Shown: positions 24,371-33,558, numbered from the stretch's first letter. The stretch is DNA of 64,000 nt from Pseudonocardia parietis (GCF_017876315.1 NZ_JAGINU010000001.1:868001-932000); one strand, 5' to 3'. The notes: a model not told the origin generated them from the letters alone. Program-made: numbers and translations.

Positions 24371-26142
24371 CGCTCGGGGTCCGCGGTGAGCAGGCCCCGC
24401 ACCGCGGTGTCGAGGGCCTGTGCCGGCTCGGCGGGGAGCTCGGTGCAGCGCCAGGCGATGATGCTGTCCGGCCGGACCAGCAGCGCACCGCTGCCGTCGA
24501 CCTCCCGGAGCGCCTCCCATCGCCCGTCGACCGGGCGGATCGGATGGTCGGCCCCGACGGCGACGACGTCGACGAGGGCGGCCAGCGGGTGGCGCACCCG
24601 GGCGACCGCGTCCCGCCATCGCGGGGCGTGCTCGTCGACGACGAGCAGCAAGCGGCCCGGAGCCGGCAGGTCCAGTGTGGACCTGCGCCGGTCCGGTGTG
24701 GTCAGCCAGGTGTGCGGGAGGTGATGGCCGGGAGCGGTCGTGGGGTGGTGGACGAGGGTGTCGGCCGGAAGGGGCCCACGCCCGTTCGCCGCTTCCGGGG
24801 CGGGCGCGCCGGCCGGGTAGCGGAAGCCGTTCTCGGCCCCGTGGGCGTGGAACTCCTTGTCCAGCACCGTGACCGCCCGGTTCAGCGCGGCCCGCTTCCG
24901 GTCACCTGCCGGCCCGTCGGACCACAGCTCGGCGAGTGCCGCCCAGCCCTGCTCGGGAGGCGTCGCAGGACCCAGGCCGAGCGCGGTGTCGACGACGCCG
25001 CCGTGGTTGCGGAAGTTGGCCAGCGAGTTCTCGGCGACGGCGAGGGCGACCGGACGGCGTTCGACCTCGAAGCTGTGCAGCAGCGGCTCGAGCTCGGGGG
25101 AGCGCACCGCTGCGGCCAGCTTCCAGGCGAGGTTGTGCACGTCCTGGATACCGGTGTTGAGGCCGAGCGCGCCCCACGGCGGGATGCTGTGCGCGGCGTC
25201 GCCGACGAGGAAACAGCGGTCCTGACGGAACCTTTCGGCCACGACCGACCGGATGTACCAGTGGCTGATCGAGTGCAGGTCGATCTGCAGATCGGGCAGC
25301 CCGAGCGAGCGGTGGATCCGGGCGACCATGCCCCGCTCGTCGAACCGCTCCGGGTCGTCCGGGCCGAAGGCGCAGGCGAACACCCACTCCTTCGACACGC
25401 CGCGGGCGTCCCACGGGCCGAGGTGGTAGAGGTAGCCGCTGCCGATGGAACCGCCGAAGTCGGGGTTGACGAACCAGTTGATCAGGCAGCCGTCGTCGGG
25501 GAGGTAGGGGCTCAGGTCGGCGGTGAAGTGCGCGCTGACCATGTCGAGCAGGTCGGTCGGCCCGGCCATCGCGACGCCCAGCTGGTCGGCCACCGTCCGG
25601 CCGCCGTCGGCGCCGATGAGGTAGTCGGCGCGCACCTTCCGCCGGCCGGCGACGGTGACGTCGACGTGATCAGCGCGTGAGGAGACCGCGGTGACCGGGC
25701 TGTCGAAGCAGATCTCGGCCAGCGGGGACGTCTCGGCGTGACGACGCAGGATGGGTTCCAGCCGGATCTGCGGGAGCATCGTGTAGCGGCACGGGCTGAC
25801 CCGGGCGTACTCCTCTGCGTAGCGGCCGCCACCCCACGCGTCCCGCACCGCGATCCGCCTGCCGTGCAGTTCGGTGGGGCCGGCGAAGGAGGTGTACCAG
25901 GCGGTGCGCTCGTAGGTCCGCGGCGGTGCGGCGGCCTGCCGCACGTCGTCCTCGATGCCGAGACTGCGGAAGACCTCGATGGTCCGCTGGTTGAGCCCGA
26001 TGGCCTTGGGATGGATCGACGTGCCGGGATGCCGCTCGAACAGCGCGTGCCGCACTCCGAGCCGGCTGAGCATGATCGACGCGGTCAGGCCGACCGGCCC
26101 GCCGCCGACGATGACGACTCCGAACTCCTCGATGTCGGTCAC
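24367..26142 (-). CDS. FAD-dependent aromatic hydroxylase (MhpA/PheA-like)
   Basis: 591 residues from a GTG preceded by ACGGAGA. FAD-binding GXGXXG is VVIVGGGPVGLTAS near residue 10; the second FAD motif is CFLVGDAAHSIPPWGALGLN. An NAD(P)H-linked DG motif (YLIGADGGRTVADQLG) lies between, and a thioredoxin-like C-terminal domain spans about 430-591, as in phenol 2-monooxygenase and MhpA. It should hydroxylate a phenolic ring to give the catechol for the VOC protein encoded two genes upstream. Last gene of the leftward operon amidohydrolase, VOC, hydrolase, hydroxylase. Confidence 0.9.
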   Translation of the reverse strand: MTDIEEFGVVIVGGGPVGLTASIMLSRLGVRHALFERHPGTSIHPKAIGLNQRTIEVFRSLGIEDDVRQAAAPPRTYERTAWYTSFAGPTELHGRRIAVRDAWGGGRYAEEYARVSPCRYTMLPQIRLEPILRRHAETSPLAEICFDSPVTAVSSRADHVDVTVAGRRKVRADYLIGADGGRTVADQLGVAMAGPTDLLDMVSAHFTADLSPYLPDDGCLINWFVNPDFGGSIGSGYLYHLGPWDARGVSKEWVFACAFGPDDPERFDERGMVARIHRSLGLPDLQIDLHSISHWYIRSVVAERFRQDRCFLVGDAAHSIPPWGALGLNTGIQDVHNLAWKLAAAVRSPELEPLLHSFEVERRPVALAVAENSLANFRNHGGVVDTALGLGPATPPEQGWAALAELWSDGPAGDRKRAALNRAVTVLDKEFHAHGAENGFRYPAGAPAPEAANGRGPLPADTLVHHPTTAPGHHLPHTWLTTPDRRRSTLDLPAPGRLLLVVDEHAPRWRDAVARVRHPLAALVDVVAVGADHPIRPVDGRWEALREVDGSGALLVRPDSIIAWRCTELPAEPAQALDTAVRGLLTADPER

Positions 26143-26185
26143 GACGATCTCCGTTGGTCGCGGCCGGCACGTCGCCGGCGGGCGG

Positions 26186-26872
26186 TCAGGCAGGCACGGT
26201 TGACGCGGCGCGGGCCTGCGCGGTGAGTACCTCGGTCAGGGTGTCCGGTGCGGAGAAGAACGGTGAGTGGTCGCAGTCGAGCTCGATCGACTCGTCGGCC
26301 TGCGCGGCGCACGCCCGCTGCGCGTCGACCCGGACCGTGCGGTCGCCGGTGCAGACCACGTACGCGGTGGGCAGCCGGGTCCAGGCCGGGGCGGTGATCG
26401 GCTCCTGCGGCACCCGGCTCCACATCGGTCGCCACCGCGTCGCGGCGAGCGTGGTGAGGTTGCGCGGCGACCCGCTGTAGAGCACGTCGGTGGCGGCCGG
26501 GGTGAGGGTGACCGCGCCGTCGTCGCGGACGGTCCAGGCCGCCCGGAACTCCGGGTGTCCCCACCGTGGGGTGAGCGCGGCGGGGGACTCCCCGGGGGCC
26601 GGCATCCGGGCGGCCACGAACACCAGCCGGCTCGCCCCGTGACCGCCCGCGGCCACCGGGAGCCCGCCGTAGCTGTGCGCGACGAGGACGACCGGATCGG
26701 CTCCGATCGCCCGCACCGCCTCGCGCACGGCGTCGGTGTCGTCGGCGAACGAGGTCAACGGCAGGTCCAGGGCCGTCGCCCGGATCCCGGCCCGGTCGAG
26801 CCGTTCCAGGACCGGGGCCCAGCACCAGCCGTCGTGGTTGGCGCCGTGGACCAGTAGTACGTGCCCGCTCAA
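26186..26872 (-). CDS. Alpha/beta hydrolase with TTG start
   Basis: 228 residues. HVLLVHGANHDGWCWAPVLE opens the fold, VLVAHSYGGLPVAA holds the nucleophile Ser and ELDCDHSPFFSAPD the catalytic His. It resembles the small esterase encoded at 15060. The start is a TTG at 26872 that overlaps the VOC gene stop (TTGA); no other start occurs before the conserved HVLLVHG, so the rare codon seems real and implies translational coupling. Probable role: hydrolysis of the ring-cleavage product made by the VOC protein. Confidence 0.82.
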   Translation of the reverse strand: MSGHVLLVHGANHDGWCWAPVLERLDRAGIRATALDLPLTSFADDTDAVREAVRAIGADPVVLVAHSYGGLPVAAGGHGASRLVFVAARMPAPGESPAALTPRWGHPEFRAAWTVRDDGAVTLTPAATDVLYSGSPRNLTTLAATRWRPMWSRVPQEPITAPAWTRLPTAYVVCTGDRTVRVDAQRACAAQADESIELDCDHSPFFSAPDTLTEVLTAQARAASTVPA

Positions 26873-27414
26873 CGCCAGGTGTTGTTGCTGGTGTGGTCGC
26901 CCTCCAGCCAGGCCTTCAGCTCGGCGCGGGCGGACGTGCGGCGTTGGGCGTCGGAGTCCTCGACCCCGGGGGCGTCGGCGGTGAACTCGAGCAGCAGGCC
27001 GTTGGGGTCGGAGGTGTAGAGCGAGCGGCAGTAGCCGTGTTCGAGGACGTAGGTCTCCTCGGGCTTCCAGCCGGCGTCGGTGAGGCGTGTGGCGATGGCG
27101 TTCTGTACCTGGTCGGTGACCTTGAGGGCGATGTGCTGGAACGGGGAGAAGGGCATCTGTGGGCCGAACTGTTGTTGGTCGCCCGCGTCGGCGAACTGGA
27201 AGAAGGCCAGTGCGCTGCCGTCGCCGAGGCCGTAGAAGGTGTGGCAGTAGGTGCGGACGGCGCCGAAGAGTTCGTCGGCTTCCTTCCAGGTGGCGATCAG
27301 GGGCAGGCCGACGAGGTCCTCGTAGAAGGCGCGGGTGGCCTCCTGGTCGTGGGTGACGTAGGCGTTGTGGTGCAGCCGCGACGGCAACGTCGAGACGGCC
27401 GGGGTGCTGGTCAT
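26869..27414 (-). CDS. VOC-family metalloenzyme (extradiol-dioxygenase/glyoxalase-like)
   Basis: 181 residues from ATG 27414 with GAGGAG upstream. Two beta-alpha-beta-beta-beta modules: the first begins LHHNAYVTHDQEATRAFYED with a candidate metal His, the second has PFQHIALKVTD with His and ends DPNGLLLEFTADAP with Glu. His-His-Glu is the metal triad of type I extradiol dioxygenases and glyoxalases. A single small VOC protein between a ring hydroxylase and a hydrolase suggests ring or C-C cleavage of a hydroxylated substrate. Isomerase or lyase activity is the main alternative. Confidence 0.82.
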   Translation of the reverse strand: MTSTPAVSTLPSRLHHNAYVTHDQEATRAFYEDLVGLPLIATWKEADELFGAVRTYCHTFYGLGDGSALAFFQFADAGDQQQFGPQMPFSPFQHIALKVTDQVQNAIATRLTDAGWKPEETYVLEHGYCRSLYTSDPNGLLLEFTADAPGVEDSDAQRRTSARAELKAWLEGDHTSNNTWR

Positions 27415-27496
27415 GACATGACTCCTCGTGCAGGGCGGGCCCGGCGACAGCCGGGCAGACGTGATGCAGCGCGCGCTGAACAGTGAGCGGTGCGAT

Positions 27497-28945
27497 TCAG
27501 CTGCCGTGGGTGCCGGCGCTGTGGTAGTCGGTGTAGGTGTAGGGGTTGTCGAGGATCGTGGTCTCGGGGACGTCGGGGTTCATGCCCTTCTCCCACGCCT
27601 CCTCGCCCAGGGTCGAGCGCAGGTGCTCGACGGTCTGCTCGACCGTCCGCCGCGCGGCCGCGAGGTCGACGCCGAGGAGGCGGTGGTCGTGCTTGACCAC
27701 GCGGCCGTTGACCAGCACGGTGTGCACGTCGCCGCGCTGGGCCTGGAAGGCCACGTGCCCGTAGGGGTTGAGCAGCGGGAACATCACCGGCGAGTGGTCG
27801 TTCTTGATCAGCACGAGGTCGGCCTTCTTGCCCACCTCGACGCTGCCGAGGTCGAGGTCGCGGCCCAGGGCGCGGGCCCCGCCGCGGGTCGCCCACCCGA
27901 CGACCTGCTCGGCGCGCAGCGCGGCGTGCGTGACCGTCTCGCCCTTGGCGTGGGCCTCGAGGTGCTCGCGGGAGCGGTCGGCGCCCAGCGTGGTGCGCAT
28001 GGCGGAGAACAGGTCCCCGCTCCACCAGACGCTGGTGTCCATCGACAGCGACACCGGGATGCCGTGCGCCCGCAGCGCCCAGGTGGGCGGGTAGCCCTGG
28101 CCGGCGCTCTGCTCGCTCTCGGTGGACACCGACACCGATCCGCCGGTGGCGGCGATGCGGTGGTAGGAGTCCGCGGACAGCGTGGCGGCGTGCACGTAGA
28201 CGGTCTCGGGGGCCATGAAGCCGTGGTCGTGCATGAGCCGGATGCCGTCGTCGTTCGTGGCGCCCCACACCCCGGCGTGCGTGGTGACCGCGACGCCCAG
28301 GCCCCGGGCCACCTCGAAGGCGGGCTTCTCCGGGAACGTCGGGTCGCCGGTGACGTCGAAGGCGAGCTGGAAGCCCAGCATGTCGTCGCCGGTGATCCGC
28401 CTGCCGACGAAGTCGCGGAACTCCGGGGCGGTGGTCCACGCGGCGGGGGCCTGCGCGATGTTGCCGTAGGCCAGCACGAACCGGCCGGGCACGGCCTGCA
28501 GCGCGTCGACGGCCGCATCGGCGTGCTGGGTGGTCTGGAGTCCGTGGGACCAGTCCACCGTGGTGGTGACACCGGCGTCGATCGCCTCGATCGCGGCGAG
28601 CAGGTTGCCCGCGTAGATGTCCTCGGGGCGGAAGTGCCGGCCCGACTCCAGGTAGTACCAGACGAAGTACTGGGTCAGGGTCCAGTCGGCGCCGTAGCCG
28701 CGCATCGCGGTCTGCCACATGTGCCGGTGGGTGTCGATCATGCCCGGCATCACGACGCCGTCGCTCGCGTCGATCTCGACGGTGCCCTCGGGCACGGCCA
28801 GGGCCGGGCCGATCGCGGCGATCCGGTCGTCGACGACCAGGACGTCACCGCGGGGCAGCACCTGCTCGGCGCCGTCCATCGTGAGCACGGTGCCGCCGCG
28901 CAGCACCACCGGACGGCCGGCGGCGAACTCCTTCGGATCGCTCAT
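27497..28945 (-). CDS. Amidohydrolase (TRZ/ATZ or cytosine-deaminase-like)
   Basis: 482 residues from ATG 28945 with GGAAGGAG upstream; a longer in-frame start would extend through the palindrome at 28978. MPGMIDTHRHMWQTAM carries the HxH metal motif, AVTTHAGVWGATND and TVYVHAATLS further His ligands, and SLSMDTSVWW the conserved Asp. The N- and C-terminal beta-sandwich (VVLRGGTVLTMDGAEQ; KADLVLIKND) is typical. Members hydrolyse C-N or C-Cl bonds of ring compounds such as triazines, or deaminate heterocycles. As first gene of an operon with a FAD hydroxylase, VOC enzyme and hydrolase, it may start degradation of an N-containing ring or amide. Confidence 0.88.
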   Translation of the reverse strand: MSDPKEFAAGRPVVLRGGTVLTMDGAEQVLPRGDVLVVDDRIAAIGPALAVPEGTVEIDASDGVVMPGMIDTHRHMWQTAMRGYGADWTLTQYFVWYYLESGRHFRPEDIYAGNLLAAIEAIDAGVTTTVDWSHGLQTTQHADAAVDALQAVPGRFVLAYGNIAQAPAAWTTAPEFRDFVGRRITGDDMLGFQLAFDVTGDPTFPEKPAFEVARGLGVAVTTHAGVWGATNDDGIRLMHDHGFMAPETVYVHAATLSADSYHRIAATGGSVSVSTESEQSAGQGYPPTWALRAHGIPVSLSMDTSVWWSGDLFSAMRTTLGADRSREHLEAHAKGETVTHAALRAEQVVGWATRGGARALGRDLDLGSVEVGKKADLVLIKNDHSPVMFPLLNPYGHVAFQAQRGDVHTVLVNGRVVKHDHRLLGVDLAAARRTVEQTVEHLRSTLGEEAWEKGMNPDVPETTILDNPYTYTDYHSAGTHGS

Positions 28946-28977
28946 CGCTCTCGCTCCTTCCGGCGACGTCGCTAGGG

Positions 28978-28993
28978 ACGGACGTTCGTCCGT
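28978..28993. promoter_or_regulatory. Palindrome ACGGAC-GTTC-GTCCGT
   Basis: Perfect 6-4-6 inverted repeat 32 bp upstream of the amidohydrolase ATG, in the divergent gap with the IclR gene. Same consensus as sites at 23314, 31991 and 32326. Confidence 0.6.
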
Positions 28994-29091
28994 AGTACGG
29001 TCAGTGGGAGGTCGGATCACTGTCGCCGACCCGGCGTCCCGCTGTCAATCCGCTTCCTGCGCCGCGGCGGCTGCGGATTCCGGCCCGTGAC

Positions 29092-29106
29092 GTCCGCTGA
29101 GCGGAC
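29092..29106. promoter_or_regulatory. Palindrome GTCCGC-TGA-GCGGAC (IclR-type)
   Basis: Perfect 6-3-6 inverted repeat 50 bp before the preferred ATG of the IclR gene. The half-site is the same GCGGAC as in the N4 palindromes but in the opposite arrangement. Its spacing matches the IclR-type palindromes near 63.2 kb. Likely an autoregulatory operator. Confidence 0.55.
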
Positions 29107-29156
29107 AGCAGGTGGCTACTCTGCGGGAACGCGCTGTCGAGCTGAGGAGTCGCGTC

Positions 29157-29963
29157 ATGCCACGCGAGGGGACCGGACCGGATTTCATTGAGGCGCTGGC
29201 CCGTGGCCTGGAGGTCATCGCCGCCTTCGGACCCGGCCGGCCGGCGATGTCGCTGACCGAGGTGGCCACGGCGACCGGGCTGGCCAGGCCGACGGCCCGG
29301 CGCATCCTGCTCACCCTGGAGGAGTTGGGGTACGTGCGCTCGGGGGAGCGCGGGTTCGCGCTGACCCCGCGGGTGCTGGAGCTGGGTGTGGCCTACGTGC
29401 GGTCGATGGGGCTGTGGGACGTGGCCCGCCCGCACATGGAACGCCTGGTGGCCCGGACGAACGAGTCGTGCTCGATCGCTCAGCTCGACGGCTCGGACAT
29501 CGTCTACGTCGCCCGGGTCGCGGTACCGAAGATCGTGTCCTTGGCGGTGCAGATCGGCACCCGGTTCCCAGCGCTGCAGACGTCGCTGGGCAAGGTGCAG
29601 CTGGCGGCGTTGCCTGCCGACGAGCTGGACCGGGTGCTGGCCGAGCCGAGCCGGTCGGGACTGGTGCCGCGCTGGCAGCCCGACCTCGCCGAGCGGGACG
29701 CCGAGCTGCGCGAGGTGCGGGCCCGGGGCTGGGCGCTGACCGACGAGCAGCTCACCCGCGGCATCCGGTCGGTCGCCGCGCCGCTGCGCGACGGCTCGGG
29801 CCGGGTGATCGCGGGCATCAACGTCAACACCCACGCCGCGGAGACGCCGGTCGAGCGGCTGCTCGAGCACCACCTGCCGCAGCTGCTGCAGACCGCGGGG
29901 GACATCAGCGCGGACTTCGCGCGCCTGGAGACGGTGCCGCACGTGGCGGTGAGCGCACCGTAG
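29157..29963 (+). CDS. IclR-family regulator (PcaR/PobR-like)
   Basis: 268 residues from ATG 29157 with GAGGAG upstream; a GTG at 29112 is in frame but lies only 5 bp from the palindrome. The winged helix is MSLTEVATATGLARPTARRI. The effector domain shows SIAQLDGSDIVYVARV, ALQTSLGKVQLAA and the end RSVAAPLRDGSGRVIAGINV. PcaR/PobR-type members control aromatic acid pathways. Divergent from the amidohydrolase operon. Shared palindromes suggest it may also act on the modules at 23, 30 and 32 kb. Confidence 0.9.
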   Translation: MPREGTGPDFIEALARGLEVIAAFGPGRPAMSLTEVATATGLARPTARRILLTLEELGYVRSGERGFALTPRVLELGVAYVRSMGLWDVARPHMERLVARTNESCSIAQLDGSDIVYVARVAVPKIVSLAVQIGTRFPALQTSLGKVQLAALPADELDRVLAEPSRSGLVPRWQPDLAERDAELREVRARGWALTDEQLTRGIRSVAAPLRDGSGRVIAGINVNTHAAETPVERLLEHHLPQLLQTAGDISADFARLETVPHVAVSAP

Positions 29964-30131
29964 CCGCCGGGAGGGTCTCGACGCGCCCTTCCGCCGCGAT
30001 CGATCCGGCTTTCGGACTGATGTACGTCAGGCGGTCAACGGTGTCTCGAACGGCGGACAGCGCAGCTGGGAACGAGCCCGGTTCGGGCGGACCGCCGCGG
30101 AGCCCGGCCCCTTTCCGCGACGGCGACGAGC

Positions 30132-31784
30132 CTACCGCCGCCCTCGGGGATCGGCGTCTGCGCGGAACAGGAGACGGTGCATGGCGTCCTCGACCAGGCC
30201 GCGATGGCCATTCGCCACGGTCGTGGACCGCCAGGCGATGACACCGTCGGGCCGCACGATGACCGCGCCGTCGGGGCCGATGCCGAACGCCGCGGTGAAC
30301 CGGTCGTCGCTGTCGATCAGTTCGCCGTCGCCGCCCACCTGGTGGGCGTCGAGCGGGAGCCGCCCGGAGCCTGCCACCTGCCGGGCGGCGTCACACCACT
30401 GCTGGCCGCTCGCGCCGGTGAGCAGGACGAATCGGCGTTCGAACAGGTCGTGGACCGACATCGGCCGGCCGTGTCGTTCCAGCGGGACGTGTGGTGCACG
30501 GGTGCCGGGGCGCCCCGTGGGAGTGCGCGGATCGTCCAGCGGGGGCGGCTGTTGCGCTGCCGACTGCTCGGCGAGGATCGCGGCCGACCGGTAGACGGGG
30601 CCCAGTTCGATGGCGGCGTCGTCGAGCGGGGCCGCGAGGTCGTCGGTGGCCAGCGAGGGGTCGACCCGGCCGACGTAGCGGGTGTAGGCCTGCTCGACGA
30701 TCATCTGGCCGACCGGGCGACGTTCGGTGTCGTAGGTGTCCAACAGCTCGGGTCCCGCTGTGCCGCCCAGAACCGCGGCGAGCTTCCAGGCGAGGTTGTG
30801 GGCGTCGCCGACGCCGGTGTTGCCCCCGAATCCGCCGGTCGGCGGCATCAGGTGCGCCGCGTCGCCGGCGAGCAGGATCCGCCGGTCCCGGAACCGGGCG
30901 GCCCACGCCGCCGTGGCTTGCCACGCCTGCACGTCGGCGATGTCGATCGGCTCGTCCGGGCCGCAGCCGAGCGCCTTCCGGACGAGCTCCGCGCAGTGCT
31001 CGACGCTCATGTCCGGCCCGACGCGGCTGTCGCGGCTGCCGTCCGGGTTCTTCGTGGAGAACACCGCGAGGAAACCGGAGTCCGCGGTGATCGAGAACCG
31101 GAAGAAGCCGAGCAGGTCGGGCTGGTTGACGTAGACGACGCTCAGATTGCGGTCGCCGATCATCTGCCGCAGGTCGGACTTGAAGTAGATGGTGACGCAG
31201 TCGGCGAAGCTGCCGCGGCCGAGCATGTCGATGCCCAGTTGCTCGCGGATGCCGCTGTGCGCGCCATCGGCCGCGACGAGGTAGTCCGCGTGCACGGTGT
31301 GTTCCGGTCCGCCGTCGCGCGGACGGAGGACGGCCGTCACGCTGTCGTCGTGCTGTTCGACGCCGACGAGCTCGGTGGAGTAGCGCAGGTCGGCGCCGAG
31401 TTCCTGTGCCCGGACGCGCAGCAGCGGTTCGAGGCCGACCTGGGTGACGAACAGTCGGGAGGTCGGGCTCAGTCCCTCGACCCCGTCGTTGAACGAGCGG
31501 TAGAAGAACTTGAGCTCCTCGCCGGTGAGGCTCTCCACCGAGGTGATCGCGCCGTTCTGGACGAACTCCTGCGCCGCGGCGGTCTCCACGGCGTCCTGCA
31601 GGCCGACGCTGCGGTAGATCTCCATCGTGCGCTGATGGAACGAGGCGGCGCGGGGGTGGATCGCAGTGCCGCTGTGTCGTTCGACGAGCAGGCTGGGCAC
31701 GCCGTGGTGGGCGAGCAGGAGTGAGGTCGACAACCCGACGAGACTGCCGCCGACGATGAGAACCGGGACGTGCTGATCGGGCAT
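30132..31784 (-). CDS. FAD-dependent aromatic hydroxylase
   Basis: 550 residues from ATG 31784, preceded by AGAAGGCGAG; the frame is open further but without family sequence. LIVGGSLVGLSTSLLLAHHG is the FAD loop with an unusual Ser-Leu in GGSLVG, VAADGAHSGIREQLG the DG motif and ILLAGDAAHLMPPTGGFGGN the second FAD motif. A C-terminal thioredoxin-like part follows, as in the hydroxylase at 24367. It likely hydroxylates the substrate of the CoA-transferase/LigBA operon that starts 584 bp away on the other strand. The divergent gap contains two RCGGAC-N4-GTCCGY palindromes. Confidence 0.9.
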   Translation of the reverse strand: MPDQHVPVLIVGGSLVGLSTSLLLAHHGVPSLLVERHSGTAIHPRAASFHQRTMEIYRSVGLQDAVETAAAQEFVQNGAITSVESLTGEELKFFYRSFNDGVEGLSPTSRLFVTQVGLEPLLRVRAQELGADLRYSTELVGVEQHDDSVTAVLRPRDGGPEHTVHADYLVAADGAHSGIREQLGIDMLGRGSFADCVTIYFKSDLRQMIGDRNLSVVYVNQPDLLGFFRFSITADSGFLAVFSTKNPDGSRDSRVGPDMSVEHCAELVRKALGCGPDEPIDIADVQAWQATAAWAARFRDRRILLAGDAAHLMPPTGGFGGNTGVGDAHNLAWKLAAVLGGTAGPELLDTYDTERRPVGQMIVEQAYTRYVGRVDPSLATDDLAAPLDDAAIELGPVYRSAAILAEQSAAQQPPPLDDPRTPTGRPGTRAPHVPLERHGRPMSVHDLFERRFVLLTGASGQQWCDAARQVAGSGRLPLDAHQVGGDGELIDSDDRFTAAFGIGPDGAVIVRPDGVIAWRSTTVANGHRGLVEDAMHRLLFRADADPRGRR

Positions 31785-32367
31785 CGGGTGCTCGCCTTCT
31801 CTGGGCGGTGGTGCGACGAGTGGGGGGATTCGGGATGTCGGGCATCCGATCGGTGGGCACGAGCCGGGCCCGACGAGGGGTCTGGACCGAGGGTTCTCGA
31901 GCGCCGCGGCGCGCGGTCCGCCCCGACCGGTGGCATCGCCGGGCGGGTCTCGGCGGCACCCATCGCCTCCACTCCTCGGACCGACATGTGACGGACATCC
32001 GTCCGCTTCACGGCCACGTCGCTCGTGAGCGGTACTTTCGGTGGTGCCGTGGGCCGTGTCAAGCATCCGTTGCTCCCCGGATGGTCGCTGGGAGCGGAGC
32101 GTGCTGTCCGCGCCACGGAGCCGGACCGGACGTCATCGAGGCGCCGGGTGTGGGCGCGGGGCCGGCGCCGGCCGACGAGCATTACACCCGCGGCACCCGC
32201 CCGGTCGCGGCACCGCTGCGCGCCGGGTCGGACCGGATGGGATCGTGCCACGGGTGGCGGTGGACACCGCCGGCTGAGCGTTCGGCGCCCTTGACGTCGC
32301 TCCGGCAGATGGCAGAATGACCGACGCGGACAGTCGTCCGCTATGCGGCCAAGGAGGCGACGTCGGA
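31785..32367. promoter_or_regulatory. Divergent control region with two palindromes
   Basis: 583 bp with no supported gene between the leftward hydroxylase and the rightward CoA-transferase operon. It contains ACGGAC-ATCC-GTCCGC at 31991-32006 and GCGGAC-AGTC-GTCCGC at 32326-32341. The second is 26 bp before the CoA-transferase ATG, a place where a bound repressor would block transcription or initiation. Confidence 0.6.
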
Positions 32368-33558
32368 ATGTCAGAGAGCGCAGGGCCACGAACTCGGGCG
32401 GGGGGAGGGCCGCTGTCGGGGCTTCTCGTCGCGGACTTCTCCCGGGTGCTGGCGGGTCCCTACGCGACGATGCTGCTGGCCGACCTGGGCGCCGAGGTGA
32501 TCAAGGTCGAGGGTCCGCAGGGCGACGAGACGCGCACCTGGACACCCCCGACGCGCGGCGAGGTGTCCACCTACTACCTGGGCGTCAACCGCGGCAAGCG
32601 TTCGATCGCGCTGGACCTGCGCGAGTCCGCGGACGCCGAGGTGGCCCGCGAGCTCGCCCACCGGGCCGGCGTGCTGATCGAGAACTTCAAGCCGGGCGGC
32701 CTGGCCAAGTACGGGCTGGACTACGACAGCGTGCGCGCCCGCAACGCGAGTGTCGTCTACGCCTCGATCAGCGGTTTCGGTTCGGGTGCGGGTGCGCATG
32801 TGCCGGGCTATGACCTGATGGTGCAGGCGATCTCGGGGCTGATGAGCCTGACCGGGGACCCGGACGGGCCGCCGTACCGGGCCGGCATCTCGGTGTTCGA
32901 CGTGATGGCCGGCAACCACGCCGTGATCGGCATCCTGGCCGCGCTGCGGCACCGCGACGCGACAGGCCAGGGGCAGCACGTCGAGGTGAACCTGCTGTCC
33001 TCTGCGCTGACCGGCCTGGTCAACCACAGCTCGGCCTACGTCGCAGGCGGGGTGGTGCCCAACCGGATGGGCAACGCGCACCCGAGCGTATTCCCCTACG
33101 AGCCGCTGCCCACCGCGGACAACGACCTGATCGTCGCCGCGGCCAACGACGGTCAGTTCCGCAGGCTGTGCGAGGTCCTCGGCATCCCCGCCGTCGCCGA
33201 CGACCCGCGCTTCGCCCGCAATGCCGACCGCACCGCCAACCGGGAGGAGCTGCGCCCGATCCTTGTCGGGCGGCTCGCCACCCGTGGGGCGACCGACTGG
33301 TTCGAGGCCCTCGTCGCGGTCGGGGTGCCCTGCGGGCCGATCAACACCATCGACGGCGGGTTCGCCATGGCCGAGCGCTTCGAGCTCGACCCGATCGTCG
33401 AGGTGGGTGAGGGCGAGCGCGCCGTCCCGACCGCCCGGCACCCGATCCGCTTCTCGGCCACCCCGGCCGCCTACCGGCTGCCGCCGCCGGAGCTCGACGA
33501 GCACGGCGTGGAGCTGCGCAAGTGGCTCACCACCCCGCAGGAGGACGACCGTGGCTGA
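32368..33558 (+). CDS. CaiB/BaiF-type (class III) CoA-transferase
   Basis: 396 residues from ATG 32368 with AAGGAGG upstream; an earlier in-frame ATG at 32317 would put the 32326 palindrome inside the gene. LSGLLVADFSRVLAGPYATM, LADLGAEVIKVEGPQGDETR and NRGKRSIALDLRE are class III hallmarks, and PGYDLMVQAISGLMSLTGDP contains the catalytic Asp position. It moves CoA to a carboxylic acid. Overlaps the lyase-like gene by 8 bp, so the product CoA-thioester is probably the substrate of that enzyme. Confidence 0.92.
   Translation: MSESAGPRTRAGGGPLSGLLVADFSRVLAGPYATMLLADLGAEVIKVEGPQGDETRTWTPPTRGEVSTYYLGVNRGKRSIALDLRESADAEVARELAHRAGVLIENFKPGGLAKYGLDYDSVRARNASVVYASISGFGSGAGAHVPGYDLMVQAISGLMSLTGDPDGPPYRAGISVFDVMAGNHAVIGILAALRHRDATGQGQHVEVNLLSSALTGLVNHSSAYVAGGVVPNRMGNAHPSVFPYEPLPTADNDLIVAAANDGQFRRLCEVLGIPAVADDPRFARNADRTANREELRPILVGRLATRGATDWFEALVAVGVPCGPINTIDGGFAMAERFELDPIVEVGEGERAVPTARHPIRFSATPAAYRLPPPELDEHGVELRKWLTTPQEDDRG

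Noticed and set aside
27411-28718. 435-residue leftward frame overlapping the amidohydrolase
   Set aside because: Shifted-frame shadow; the amidohydrolase frame carries HxH and all metal ligands.
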